Below are positions 1 through 7,668 of a DNA stretch of 60,585 nt, piece by piece (position 1 is the first letter of the stretch; each line of letters begins with the position of its first letter). Where the stretch lies: contig JACKBC010000042.1 in assembly GCA_020634755.1 (NCBI GenBank), forward strand, positions 1 through 60,585, read 5' to 3'. The DNA comes from Caldilineaceae bacterium. GTDB lineage: Bacteria; Chloroflexota; Anaerolineae; Caldilineales; Caldilineaceae. Made by a program: the position numbers and the translations under genes. The notes below the pieces were generated by a model that saw only the letters and a list, made by a program, of their open reading frames with translations, did not search any database and was not told where the DNA came from.

Positions 1-2927
1 TCAAGTTATATCATGATCAAATTGTCGTTTTGCATTTCGATGGCAGAAATAAGCAACTCAAAGACTTACGCAATTTTTTAAAAGAACAACAACTGCCAAA
101 TCTGCGCTTGCTCCACCTATCACTTGGACCAAAACTAAAGAAAAAGGCGCCTTTTCAGCATGGCACATATGCCATTGTAAGAACCTGGCCGCAAGTATGC
201 TCTCCCCAAAGTAATCAATTCCAGATAGCATTTTATCGCCATCTGGCCAACGGGCATCAGATTGATGAGGCATATACCGCAGCTCAGCAATTGGTAGTAA
301 CGCCAAAAAACACAAACAAAAAAATCGATGTCACCATAGAGGGTTCCGAAAGCGCACGCCAATGGAACTTCTGGGAAGAGTGCTTTGATTCTGAGCCGGT
401 TAAAGATATTACGCCTGTTCTTTTTTCGGGGAGTACAGCTGACGACTTAGCACCTGAAAAGAAAATTCCTCCGGTTCCCTTTCCGGGTCTCAAGCCGTAT
501 TCTGAAAAATATGGACGCGTTTTTTGGGGTCGCGACATAGAAATCCGAAATTTACTCTATCTGATAGCTAATAAAAGAGAGCGAAGAATAATCACCCTTG
601 TTGGACAACCAGGGGTTGGCAAAACTTCGCTCATAGAAGCAGGCTTTATCCCCAGGCTTCCAGAGGAATCCTCCATTTGGAGATCAAATGAGGAATTCCT
701 TGATTGGGAGGCTAGATTAGTGTCAGGTGCAGGGCACAAAAGAGTTTTTGAGCAGTTGTGCACTGTACTCGGCCAAAAACCGACAACCACAGATACAAAA
801 AAGCTATTGCCTGATTATGTGTCTCAATTTTCCAAACATATTGTTTTTTGTTTTGACGAATTAGATTGGCAAATTCATTCAGATAACCCTAGGGACCGCC
901 AAGATTTATTCAAACTATTTGCCGCAATTCAAAGTTGCCTGCCTCCTACTTATTCACAATCAGCAAAACCGATAAAATTTCTATTGAGCATTCGCACTGA
1001 TTCTCTTCCCTTCCTCTTAAAATTGATTAATCAAGCGGGATTCTACTTTGAATCCAATTGTCGTAAATATACATTACTTCCTATGACGGTCTCGTCAATT
1101 CGCCATATAATCAAGGAGACAGATAAAAACAATGTGCTCAAGATCAGTCAAGATCTGGAAGAACACATTCTGCATATCTTACTTGCCAACAGAGGAGAAT
1201 CGCCGGTAGCACCCTATTTACAAATGATTTTATGGGGATTATGGAAATACAAGCATGACATAACTCCCAGCCCAAGTTTACTGTTTGTGGATGATTATCA
1301 AAAGATGGTGGCACAGCACAAAGTGTTCGACGATTTTTTCCAGGCCAAATATGAAACACTGCGCCACAATTTCCCAGTCCTTGTTCGATCAGGACTTCTC
1401 CATAGCATATTTGGCCTCCCATCCTTATACACCCAAAACCAGATCGACCAAAGCCATTTACGCCAACAGTTTTCCACTTATTCAGGCCACTTGCAGCAAG
1501 CTTTGCCAAAACTAGCCGATCTCTATCTTCTTTCCCGTGTGCAGAATAACACAACGCTCACGTATCAATTTGGACACCCGCTCTTAGCCCCCACGGCATA
1601 CAATAATCTCCACAACGTCAGCCGGCGATTTGAGCGAGTACGTTGGCGGTGGGCGCAAGCGCGATCATTGGGTCAATATTTTAATGGCGGGAACGGAAAT
1701 GGTTGGGGCTTTCCTAATGCTCAGGCATTCCGCTCTGCTGGCTATATCCGAACTTCGGAGGCTTACTACTGGCTCATTGGGCTAGCCGCCTTTCTCGCAA
1801 TAACGCTATTCTTATTAGTGAGAGCCATCTACAACGATGTCGATCTGGCTCCTGTCCTTACCGACTTGCGTGGGGATCGAGTTTTTCAATTCAGCCGTCT
1901 GGATGCGTCAGAGTCGTTGCCGGAACAGCTCACCGAAATGGTGGTGGGCACTGAACTCCTGCACGTCGATAGAGAAATTTTGATCCAGCCGGTTGAGTGG
2001 TTGCGGCGAAGCCAGTCCACGCCATTTGCAGAAGGTGAAGAGCATGTGGATGCATTAACATTTGGCAGAGAAAACAATGTGTTATTTGAGTTTGGTCAAC
2101 AGGGAGGCATCTATCAGCGCGACCTTGCGCCCCTTCTGTTTCACACAACTAGATTCCCCAGGTCATTACAGTTTCCATCAGCGGATGCTTATGCCCTTCT
2201 AGAAGATCATTTGCTAATAGGAGATGGGGATGGCACAGTCACCCACTATAATTTAGAAGACATGTCACATGTCGCGCTTCTGCCCCACTCCAGCGCCATT
2301 AGCTTTATCGGCAGCAGTCCGGCCCATGATGCCTTTTTCACCATGGACGCTGGCCAGCAGATCAAGATTTATGAACTGTCCGATCAACAGCCGCGCTTTG
2401 TCCAAAATATTGACATGGGGCCCGTACGCGCAGCGGCCATACACTTTGGGCAAACGCGGCTGGCGTGCGCCACGCTCGAAAACAAAATCATTGTTTGGGA
2501 TTGGGCGCATGATTCTCGACCATATAAAACCGCAACGCGCGCGGCGCCGGTATCCCAACTCGTTTTTCATCCAGATGGAAATCAGCTCCTTTCTGCAACT
2601 ACAGATGGAAGCATAGAGGCTTGGCCCATTAAAATGAATCCCGATGCAGCCGCCGACAATGCGCTATGGCATGTGCAAGCACCAAGCACAGCCACAATCC
2701 TTGCCTACACCCCAAACGGCGCCGTCATCATAGCCAGTTGGGGGGATGATTCGCTCCGCCTTTGGGATTCGAAAAGTTTCCAACCACTCGGCTCCATCGA
2801 GAGTGAGCATGGCGCCATTCGCAGCATCGATTTTAGTCCCGATGGCAAGTGGATGGCTATGGCCACAGAGGGCGCCATCGAGTTCTGGGAAGTCACAATA
2901 TCCGCAGAAATGGTTGCCAAACCATGA
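1..2927 (+). CDS. CHAT-like / nSTAND1 NTPase / WD40 protein, 5'-truncated
   Basis: The reading frame is open to the left edge, so the gene starts upstream; the first start-like codon inside the window is a TTG at 30. Numbered from that TTG, residues 1-90 resemble the C-terminal part of a CHAT domain (an IVRTWPQV segment, then an AFYRHLANG helix and an A-rich end). Residues about 150-210 begin an nSTAND1 NTPase (PFPGLKPYSE, FWGRD, Walker A GQPGVGKTS at 192-200), with a Walker B-like CFDELDW near 275. One membrane segment lies near residues 577-600. The C-terminal 240 residues form WD40-type propeller repeats (FSPDGKWMA, WGDDSLRLWD). Known family role: STAND ATPases are signal-dependent oligomerising switches in stress, conflict or death pathways. 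The CHAT remnant lacks the usual His and Cys motifs (HFDGRN, LLHLSLGP), so it is probably not an active peptidase. Its cellular role is unknown. Confidence 0.8.
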   Translation, partial: KLYHDQIVVLHFDGRNKQLKDLRNFLKEQQLPNLRLLHLSLGPKLKKKAPFQHGTYAIVRTWPQVCSPQSNQFQIAFYRHLANGHQIDEAYTAAQQLVVTPKNTNKKIDVTIEGSESARQWNFWEECFDSEPVKDITPVLFSGSTADDLAPEKKIPPVPFPGLKPYSEKYGRVFWGRDIEIRNLLYLIANKRERRIITLVGQPGVGKTSLIEAGFIPRLPEESSIWRSNEEFLDWEARLVSGAGHKRVFEQLCTVLGQKPTTTDTKKLLPDYVSQFSKHIVFCFDELDWQIHSDNPRDRQDLFKLFAAIQSCLPPTYSQSAKPIKFLLSIRTDSLPFLLKLINQAGFYFESNCRKYTLLPMTVSSIRHIIKETDKNNVLKISQDLEEHILHILLANRGESPVAPYLQMILWGLWKYKHDITPSPSLLFVDDYQKMVAQHKVFDDFFQAKYETLRHNFPVLVRSGLLHSIFGLPSLYTQNQIDQSHLRQQFSTYSGHLQQALPKLADLYLLSRVQNNTTLTYQFGHPLLAPTAYNNLHNVSRRFERVRWRWAQARSLGQYFNGGNGNGWGFPNAQAFRSAGYIRTSEAYYWLIGLAAFLAITLFLLVRAIYNDVDLAPVLTDLRGDRVFQFSRLDASESLPEQLTEMVVGTELLHVDREILIQPVEWLRRSQSTPFAEGEEHVDALTFGRENNVLFEFGQQGGIYQRDLAPLLFHTTRFPRSLQFPSADAYALLEDHLLIGDGDGTVTHYNLEDMSHVALLPHSSAISFIGSSPAHDAFFTMDAGQQIKIYELSDQQPRFVQNIDMGPVRAAAIHFGQTRLACATLENKIIVWDWAHDSRPYKTATRAAPVSQLVFHPDGNQLLSATTDGSIEAWPIKMNPDAAADNALWHVQAPSTATILAYTPNGAVIIASWGDDSLRLWDSKSFQPLGSIESEHGAIRSIDFSPDGKWMAMATEGAIEFWEVTISAEMVAKP

Positions 2928-2945
2928 GCAATCCTATACCTGTTT

Positions 2946-2974
2946 TTGACCAACCCCCACATTGCTTGTATAAT
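2946..2974 (+). promoter_or_regulatory. Sigma-70 promoter of tRNA-Pro
   Basis: TTGACC at 2946-2951 and a perfect TATAAT at 2969-2974 are separated by 17 bases. The mature tRNA begins 10 bases downstream. It may also drive the tRNA genes that follow. Confidence 0.8.
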
Positions 2975-2984
2975 ATCAGTTCTT

Positions 2985-3058
2985 CGGGGAGTAGCGCAGT
3001 CCGGCAGCGCACATCGTTTGGGACGATGGGGTCGGAGGTTCAAATCCTCTCTCCCCGA
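2985..3058 (+). tRNA. tRNA-Pro (anticodon TGG)
   Basis: The acceptor stem pairs CGGGGAG with CTCCCCG. The anticodon stem CATCG/CGATG encloses the loop TTTGGGA, giving anticodon TGG. The T arm carries GGTTCAAATCC. The 3' CCA is not encoded. It decodes CCA and probably other proline codons by wobble. It lies 1.3 kb upstream of the T-box/proS unit that would sense this tRNA. Confidence 0.96.
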
Positions 3059-3141
3059 CTTTTTTTGTGGCGAAGCAGCATTCATCACAGCCGAGAATGT
3101 AGCACGCAATCGATGCCTTCATCATACTCGCCACATCAAAT

Positions 3142-3212
3142 GCGGGTATAGCATAGTGGTAATGCCCCGGCCTTCCAAGCCGGTCAGGTGGGTTCGATTC
3201 CCACTACCCGCT
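3142..3212 (+). tRNA. tRNA-Gly (anticodon TCC)
   Basis: The acceptor stem pairs GCGGGTA with TACCCGC. The anticodon stem CCGGC/GCCGG encloses CTTCCAA, giving TCC (reads GGA/GGG). The T arm is GGTTCGATTCC. CCA is not encoded. It is the second of three clustered tRNA genes. Confidence 0.96.
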
Positions 3213-3232
3213 CAGATGCAGACCTGTACTGC

Positions 3233-3305
<73 letters not shown>

Positions 3306-3353
3306 AAGAAAAGCCAATAAGGATTTCGTGCGCCACAATTCGCTGTAAACAGC

Positions 3354-3383
3354 AAGCCGCCCATGTTGGGCGGCTTTATTTAT
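3354..3383 (+). terminator. Rho-independent terminator after the tRNA cluster
   Basis: A 10-bp stem AAGCCGCCCA/TGGGCGGCTT with a 3-base loop is followed by a T-rich stretch. It closes the three-tRNA unit. The rest of 3384-3550 shows nothing recognisable. Confidence 0.8.
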
Positions 3384-3556
3384 GCGCGATAGTCTTGCCA
3401 AATTCGCACACAGAGCAGGCGCACCCATTGAGCAGATATAGCAATCTTTGGACCATGCTAATATACAGACTACGGAAAACTATTTGGGCGTTGAGTTGAA
3501 TCTAAGACAAGCCCCGTCTGATTTGATTGATTTGGCACTATGAAATCGAAATTTCC

Positions 3557-3585
3557 TTGACATTGTGCCGTGCCAATGTTAGACT
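3557..3585 (+). promoter_or_regulatory. Promoter and likely operator of the toxin-antitoxin operon
   Basis: TTGACA (3557-3562), a 17-base spacer and TAGACT (3580-3585) with an upstream TG (extended -10). The inverted repeat CATTG-N8-CAATG at 3561-3578 covers the spacer. That is where an antitoxin dimer would sit in the autorepression typical of Phd/RelB families (inference). Confidence 0.7.
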
Positions 3586-3630
3586 TTGTAAGCAACTATG
3601 TACAGATTACAACAACGATGGGAGGTGACC

Positions 3631-3930
3631 ATGTTACAACTAATGGCAACTGCACCCGTTTCAGACATGAACCGACGCGCGCGTGACGTTCTGGCCATGC
3701 TGGAAGAGGGGCCGGTGGCGCTGCTACAGCGCAGCGAACCAGCCGCAATTATGGTTTCGCCTGTGGAATGGAACAAGATCGCCGCTGAACTGGAAGAGCT
3801 GGAAAACCTGCGCGATATTGTGGCGGCTTATCAGGCTGAAATCGCCATCTGGGAAGATGATGAACAGCCCACCGACATCGATCTAGCACAACTCCAGACA
3901 GAGCTAGACCATGCCAAAGTACCGGCTTAA
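3631..3930 (+). CDS. Phd/YefM-type antitoxin
   Basis: A 99-residue protein when started at the ATG at 3631, which has a strong GGAGGT site 4 bases upstream; an upstream ATG at 3598 has none. The N-terminal half (MATAPVSDMNRRARDVLAML, then GPVALLQRSEPAAIMVS) matches the Phd/YefM fold: a DNA-binding beta-alpha region followed by the phrase that proposes residues for toxin contact. The acidic C-terminal tail (IWEDDEQPTDIDL) is typical of the flexible toxin-neutralising segment. It overlaps the toxin gene by 20 bases, indicating coupled translation. Known role: binds and neutralises the toxin and represses its own promoter. Confidence 0.88.
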   Translation: MLQLMATAPVSDMNRRARDVLAMLEEGPVALLQRSEPAAIMVSPVEWNKIAAELEELENLRDIVAAYQAEIAIWEDDEQPTDIDLAQLQTELDHAKVPA

Positions 3931-4180
3931 ATGGACGCCGCGCGCGGAGCGGGCATATAGTCAGCTATCGGACAAACTTAAACAGGAAGTCATTGATTCG
4001 TTGCATGACCTTCAAGCCGAAGGCGTTGAGGATGTTGCGGAGCCATTGTTTCGTGAATTGCAGGGGCGCTACAAATCCAAGTTTAACGGCTTTCGGATCA
4101 TACTGAGCCAATCGGCAGATGTGATCACCGTGCTAGATATTCGTAGACGCGACCGCAATACCTATTTGAACGTACCGTGA
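3911..4180 (+). CDS. RelE/ParE-family toxin
   Basis: An 89-residue basic protein of normal RelE/ParE length. It has the characteristic opening (KYRLKWTPRAERAYSQL), a central LFRELQGRYKSKFNGFRIILS strand pair, and the ending ITVLDIRRRDRNTYLNV with conserved basic residues. RelE-type members cleave mRNA on the ribosome, while ParE-type members poison gyrase. The RIILS...VLDIRRRD ending favours the RelE/YoeB-like group, but the target cannot be proven from sequence. The start overlaps the antitoxin end by 20 bases. Confidence 0.88.
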   Translation: MPKYRLKWTPRAERAYSQLSDKLKQEVIDSLHDLQAEGVEDVAEPLFRELQGRYKSKFNGFRIILSQSADVITVLDIRRRDRNTYLNVP

Positions 4181-4209
4181 TCAAACGCATTGAACTGAAA
4201 TTCTCCAAT

Positions 4210-4239
4210 TTGACAAAGGCGCACAATGTTGTTTAGTAT
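4210..4239 (+). promoter_or_regulatory. Promoter of the T-box leader and proS
   Basis: TTGACA at 4210-4215, an 18-base spacer, then TAGTAT at 4234-4239. Transcription would begin near 4246 and read a leader of about 345 bases before proS. Confidence 0.65.
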
Positions 4240-4317
4240 TATCAGAGTATTTTGTTTGTCAATGAGCAAGGGATTTCAATCTGAACAAGGGTTACAAATC
4301 TATAGCCACAGTAGGCA

Positions 4318-4566
4318 ATGACGGAGCCCCACTCCAGAGCTTGAGCGCAGAAAGATTGGCGATGTTCTTGGCATGAACCATACGCCGTCATAACGCTTGT
4401 CGGAATCTCCACCGATGCTGGCCCAAATGGAGAGACTGCTTCAGGTGTCCTTTACATTCTGTGCGGGAAACTGAGTCAGTTACAGAGGCGTCAATCGTGA
4501 GGTGGGCGCGCAACAAGGTGGTACCACGAGTTCTCTCGTCCTTGGTTGGACAGAGAACTTTTTTTA
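4318..4566 (+). promoter_or_regulatory. T-box riboswitch (tRNA-Pro sensing) with terminator
   Basis: Stem I is closed by ATGACGG (4318-4324) pairing with CCGTCAT (4385-4391). A CCA triplet at 4378-4380, inside stem I near its 3' base, is the candidate proline specifier, matching the TGG anticodon at 2985-3058. The T-box core AAGGTGGTACCACG is at 4515-4528 and contains the TGGT bulge that pairs with an uncharged tRNA 3' end. The terminator stem AGTTCTCT..GTCC / GGAC.AGAGAACT (4529-4559) is followed by a run of T. Known mechanism: uncharged tRNA stabilises the antiterminator and lets transcription reach proS. Confidence 0.9.
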
Positions 4567-4592
4567 TTGGTTGGGGTAATAAGGAGCATACC

Positions 4593-6332
4593 ATGCGCTA
4601 TTCACAACTCTTTGGCAAGACGCTGCGGGATACTTCCGGACAAATCCAGGTGGCCTCGCACAAATGGTTGGTGCGGGGCGGCTTTATACGCGAAAGCGTG
4701 GCGGGGCGTTATTTCTATTTGCCATTGGGCATGCGGGTGAAGCAGAAGGTGATGCAGGTGATTCGCGCGGAAATGGACCGGGCGGGCGCACAGGAGATGA
4801 GCGCGCCCATCTTACATCCGCTGGAACTGTGGCAAGAGACAAATCGAGACCGCGCGGGCAACTTTGGCCTGACGCTGGTGACCGATCGGCGTGGCGGTCA
4901 GTTTGCGCTGGGCGGCACCGCGGAAGAGATGTTTGTAGACGTGGTGCGGCGCTTTCCAATTTCGTACCGAGACTTGCCCTTCACCATCTATCAATTTTCC
5001 CAAAAATTCCGTGATGAGTTACGCGCCCGCGGGGGGCTCCTGCGCGTCCGCGAATTCACCATGAAGGATGCCTATAGCTTTGATCGAGATGCCACAACCT
5101 TTGCCGCCACCTATGAGCAAATGCTCGACACCTACAGCCGCATCTTTGCCCGGCTAGGGCTAAATCCCCATATTGTGCCGGCGGATAACGGCTACATTGG
5201 CGGCGACTATAGCCACGAATTTGTGGTGGAGAGCGACGCGGGGGAAACGCTCTATTTGCTCAGCGCAGATGGCAATTACTGTGCGCATGAAGATGTTGCC
5301 GAATTCTATATTGCAGATCTCAACCCGGATGAAGAATTGCAACCGCTGGAGGTCATCGAGCAACCAACGTGGGTCAAGACGATTGCCGATATGCGCAAGT
5401 TCCACAATTTGCCCGCCGCGCGCTTTCTGAAAAACGTCGCATATAAAAATATAGAGACTGACGAGATCGTCATTGCCGTCATTCGGGGCGATCTGAACGT
5501 CAATAAGACAAAGCTGGAGCACGCGGTAGGCGCGCCTGAACAGTTAACCCCAGCCACCGCTGCGGACCTGGCCCGCATCGGCACGCGCCCCGGCTATGTA
5601 CCCTCATGGGGGGTAGCCGGTGTGCGCACCGTGGGCGATTCTTCCCTCCAAACCGTGCGCAACTTTGTCGGCGGCCAAAAGACGGACACCACCGACACGC
5701 GCCATGTGAACTATGGCCGTGACTTTGTCTGTGATCATCTGACAGACATTGCGTTGGCGGAAGTGGGGCATGTGACCAAAGATGGCCATCAACCGCTCAT
5801 TGAAAAACGCGGCATTGAAGTCGGCAATACCTTCCAACTGGGCTATCATTATTCGCAGCTCATGGCGCGGGCCACCTTTACGGATGAGGATGGCGCGGCG
5901 CGCCCCTACTTTATGGGATGCTACGGTATTGGGATTGGGCGCACGCTCCAGGCCATTGCCGAGGTCCACCGAGATGAACGGGGGATTATCTGGCCCGCAA
6001 GCGTGGCGCCCTATGCAATCCATCTGATTAGCCTGGGGCGCAACGATGATGCTGAACGGCTCTATCAGCAGTTACTGGCATGGGGCATGGATGTACTCTA
6101 TGATGACCGCGAACATGTGGCGGCGGGTGTAAAATTTGCCGATGCCGACCTGATTGGCTGCCCCGTGCGCTTGGTCATCTCCAAACGCACGGGAGATCAG
6201 GTAGAGCTGAAACGGCGGGATCAAAGCCAGGGGAAACTGGTAACATGGGATGCCCTACCGCTTACCCCAGAATTTCTTGCAGTCGCCGCAGCACAATCTC
6301 CTCTTCGCCATCAGCCAGCGTCATCGGATTGA
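4593..6332 (+). CDS. proS: Prolyl-tRNA synthetase
   Basis: Charges tRNA-Pro with proline. At 579 residues it has the length of the bacterial-type enzyme. The ATG at 4593 follows AAGGAGC; an upstream in-frame start lies inside the T-box and is rejected. Visible parts: class II core with motif 2 (FRDELRARGGLLRVREFTMKDAYSF region), an editing insertion of YbaK type in roughly residues 225-400, motif 3 (GCYGIGIGRTLQAI), and the anticodon-binding end (WPASVAPY, DDREHVAAGVKFADADLIG). Expression is controlled by the T-box upstream. Its 3' end overlaps the convergent SelA-like gene by 71 bases. Confidence 0.96.
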   Translation: MRYSQLFGKTLRDTSGQIQVASHKWLVRGGFIRESVAGRYFYLPLGMRVKQKVMQVIRAEMDRAGAQEMSAPILHPLELWQETNRDRAGNFGLTLVTDRRGGQFALGGTAEEMFVDVVRRFPISYRDLPFTIYQFSQKFRDELRARGGLLRVREFTMKDAYSFDRDATTFAATYEQMLDTYSRIFARLGLNPHIVPADNGYIGGDYSHEFVVESDAGETLYLLSADGNYCAHEDVAEFYIADLNPDEELQPLEVIEQPTWVKTIADMRKFHNLPAARFLKNVAYKNIETDEIVIAVIRGDLNVNKTKLEHAVGAPEQLTPATAADLARIGTRPGYVPSWGVAGVRTVGDSSLQTVRNFVGGQKTDTTDTRHVNYGRDFVCDHLTDIALAEVGHVTKDGHQPLIEKRGIEVGNTFQLGYHYSQLMARATFTDEDGAARPYFMGCYGIGIGRTLQAIAEVHRDERGIIWPASVAPYAIHLISLGRNDDAERLYQQLLAWGMDVLYDDREHVAAGVKFADADLIGCPVRLVISKRTGDQVELKRRDQSQGKLVTWDALPLTPEFLAVAAAQSPLRHQPASSD

Positions 6333-7371
6333 GATAGATGCCATCCTCGCCCGCGTTGGAGACGGCAATGGCCGGCGCGCCGTTGAGCAGCGCCGCCACC
6401 ACGTCATCACGCGCTTGACCGGCTTTGCTGGCGTCGATGCGCACCAGGGCGCGCGGCAGCGGTTGGCCCGCCTCGTTGGGAAAAGACCGTTCTGCCTGCA
6501 CACCGCTCAGCTTATTTAACTCAATGCACCAGCCAGCCACCGTCTCGTCATCTTGGGAGGCCCGCGCTTCCTGATCAATTTGCAAATAAAGTTCCACGGC
6601 TTTTAGCAGCCCCACCATCTCCTCTTTACCCACCTTCATGGGCCGCCCAATGCCTTGGTTGGGATTGCCGTTGACGCGCATGGCCTCAATCAGATCCTTG
6701 CGCCCCACCACCAGCCCGCTGGATTGCGGCCCATGCAGGTCCTTGCCACCGCTAAAAATGGCCAGCGCCACGCCCATCTGGGTCCACTTCCACAAATTTT
6801 CGGTGGGTGGCACCTGAGCCGCACCATCCACCACCACCGGCACATTATGCAGATTGGCAATCTCGATCACTTTGGACAGGGGCAGGTCCCCGCGCCCGGT
6901 CATGCCGCCCTGAAACCAGAAGATAGCCGCGGTCTTTTCATTGATAGCCGCTTCTAGTTCCCACGCCGCGGTGGACAGCGCCGAACCGATTTCCACCAGC
7001 TTAACGCCCACTTGGCGGACGGCGTGATCATAGCCATTGCGGTGAGATTTGTGAATGATCACCTCATTCTTCAAGCCAGTTGTATCGGGCAGCTGCGCAA
7101 TGGCCGCCGGATTGGCGCCGGCCACGCAGGCTGCCGTGGCCAGCACCAGCCCCGCGGCCGCGCCGCAGCTCACGTAAGCGGCTTCGTTGTGCGTCAGTTC
7201 GGCCAGCCGTTCACCCACGCGGCGCTGCAACAGGTCCAAATCCACAAAATGGCGCGATGCTTCCTGCATGGCGTCCACCACTTCTGGCGCCATCACCGAG
7301 CCGCCCAATCGCGTTAAAGTGGCGCTGGCGTTAATAATGGGACGGACGCCCAGTTCATCGTAGATGCTCAT
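6262..7371 (-). CDS. SelA-like PLP-dependent aminotransferase-fold enzyme
   Basis: 369 residues, preceded by TAGGAGAAG six bases before the ATG. Fold type I PLP enzyme: opening YDELGVRPIINASATLTRLGGS, cofactor Asp in VVVDGAAQVPP, and Schiff-base Lys in SGGKDLHGPQSSG. This is the SelA-like / D-glucosaminate-6-phosphate ammonia-lyase-like group found in many bacteria for sugar or amino acid breakdown. It is shorter than true selenocysteine synthase (about 460 residues), and no selB or tRNA-Sec is visible, so selA is not assigned. The substrate is unknown. Its 3' end overlaps convergent proS by 71 bases. Confidence 0.85.
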   Translation of the reverse strand: MSIYDELGVRPIINASATLTRLGGSVMAPEVVDAMQEASRHFVDLDLLQRRVGERLAELTHNEAAYVSCGAAAGLVLATAACVAGANPAAIAQLPDTTGLKNEVIIHKSHRNGYDHAVRQVGVKLVEIGSALSTAAWELEAAINEKTAAIFWFQGGMTGRGDLPLSKVIEIANLHNVPVVVDGAAQVPPTENLWKWTQMGVALAIFSGGKDLHGPQSSGLVVGRKDLIEAMRVNGNPNQGIGRPMKVGKEEMVGLLKAVELYLQIDQEARASQDDETVAGWCIELNKLSGVQAERSFPNEAGQPLPRALVRIDASKAGQARDDVVAALLNGAPAIAVSNAGEDGIYLNPMTLADGEEEIVLRRLQEILG

Positions 7372-7388
7372 TGGTCTTCTCCTAAGGT

Positions 7389-7437
7389 GATTGAGTCATT
7401 GGGTGATTGGGTGATTGGGTCATTCGGTGACTGGGCA
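7389..7437. repeat. Short degenerate tandem repeat
   Basis: About four imperfect units of GGTGATTGGGTCATT lie directly upstream of the SelA-like gene. It is low-complexity spacer DNA with no visible coding role. Confidence 0.7.
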
Positions 7438-7445
7438 TATCTATA

Positions 7446-7526
7446 CTGCGGTTGAGATGAGAACCGGCGTTTTCTACTGCCTCAACCGGCGTGATAAAAC
7501 TCCGGTTCTCATTCAGAGCTGAGTAT
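7446..7526 (+). repeat. Dispersed hairpin repeat, family C, copy 1
   Basis: Contains GATGAGAACCGG facing CCGGTTCTCATTC across a central spacer of about 35 bases. It aligns over its length with 52071-52150 and with the reverse strand of 55046-55130. Confidence 0.75.
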
Positions 7527-7542
7527 AACGCTCCAATTAACC

Positions 7543-7646
7543 GAGGGGTGTGCATAATGCGCTGTTCGAGGGGAAATGGTTCGTGGCCCACGTGCGACGC
7601 ACGCTAGCCCGCCCTTACCCCACTGCAATATGTATGCACACCCCTC
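7543..7646. repeat. Long inverted repeat between converging/diverging genes
   Basis: Perfect 14-bp arms GAGGGGTGTGCATA (7543-7556) and its complement (7633-7646) are separated by 76 bases. No coding sequence lies inside. It could be a MITE-like element. Confidence 0.7.
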
Positions 7647-7668
7647 AATTAACCCCTTCTCCAATCAT

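Noticed and set aside
4461..4592. N-terminal extension of ProS
   Set aside because: It lies inside the T-box terminator and lacks family similarity; the ATG at 4593 has a proper site.
6250..7334. Several open frames on the plus strand opposite the SelA-like gene
   Set aside because: They are shadows of a high-GC coding region; no start sites or recognisable domains.
6262..7371. selA (selenocysteine synthase)
   Set aside because: The protein is about 90 residues shorter than SelA and there is no selB or tRNA-Sec nearby; the SelA-like PLP family is a safer call.
7382..7591. 69-codon open frame on the minus strand covering family C copy 1
   Set aside because: Similar translations appear in the other family C copy at 55046-55130 only because the DNA repeat is shared; stops interrupt the third copy.
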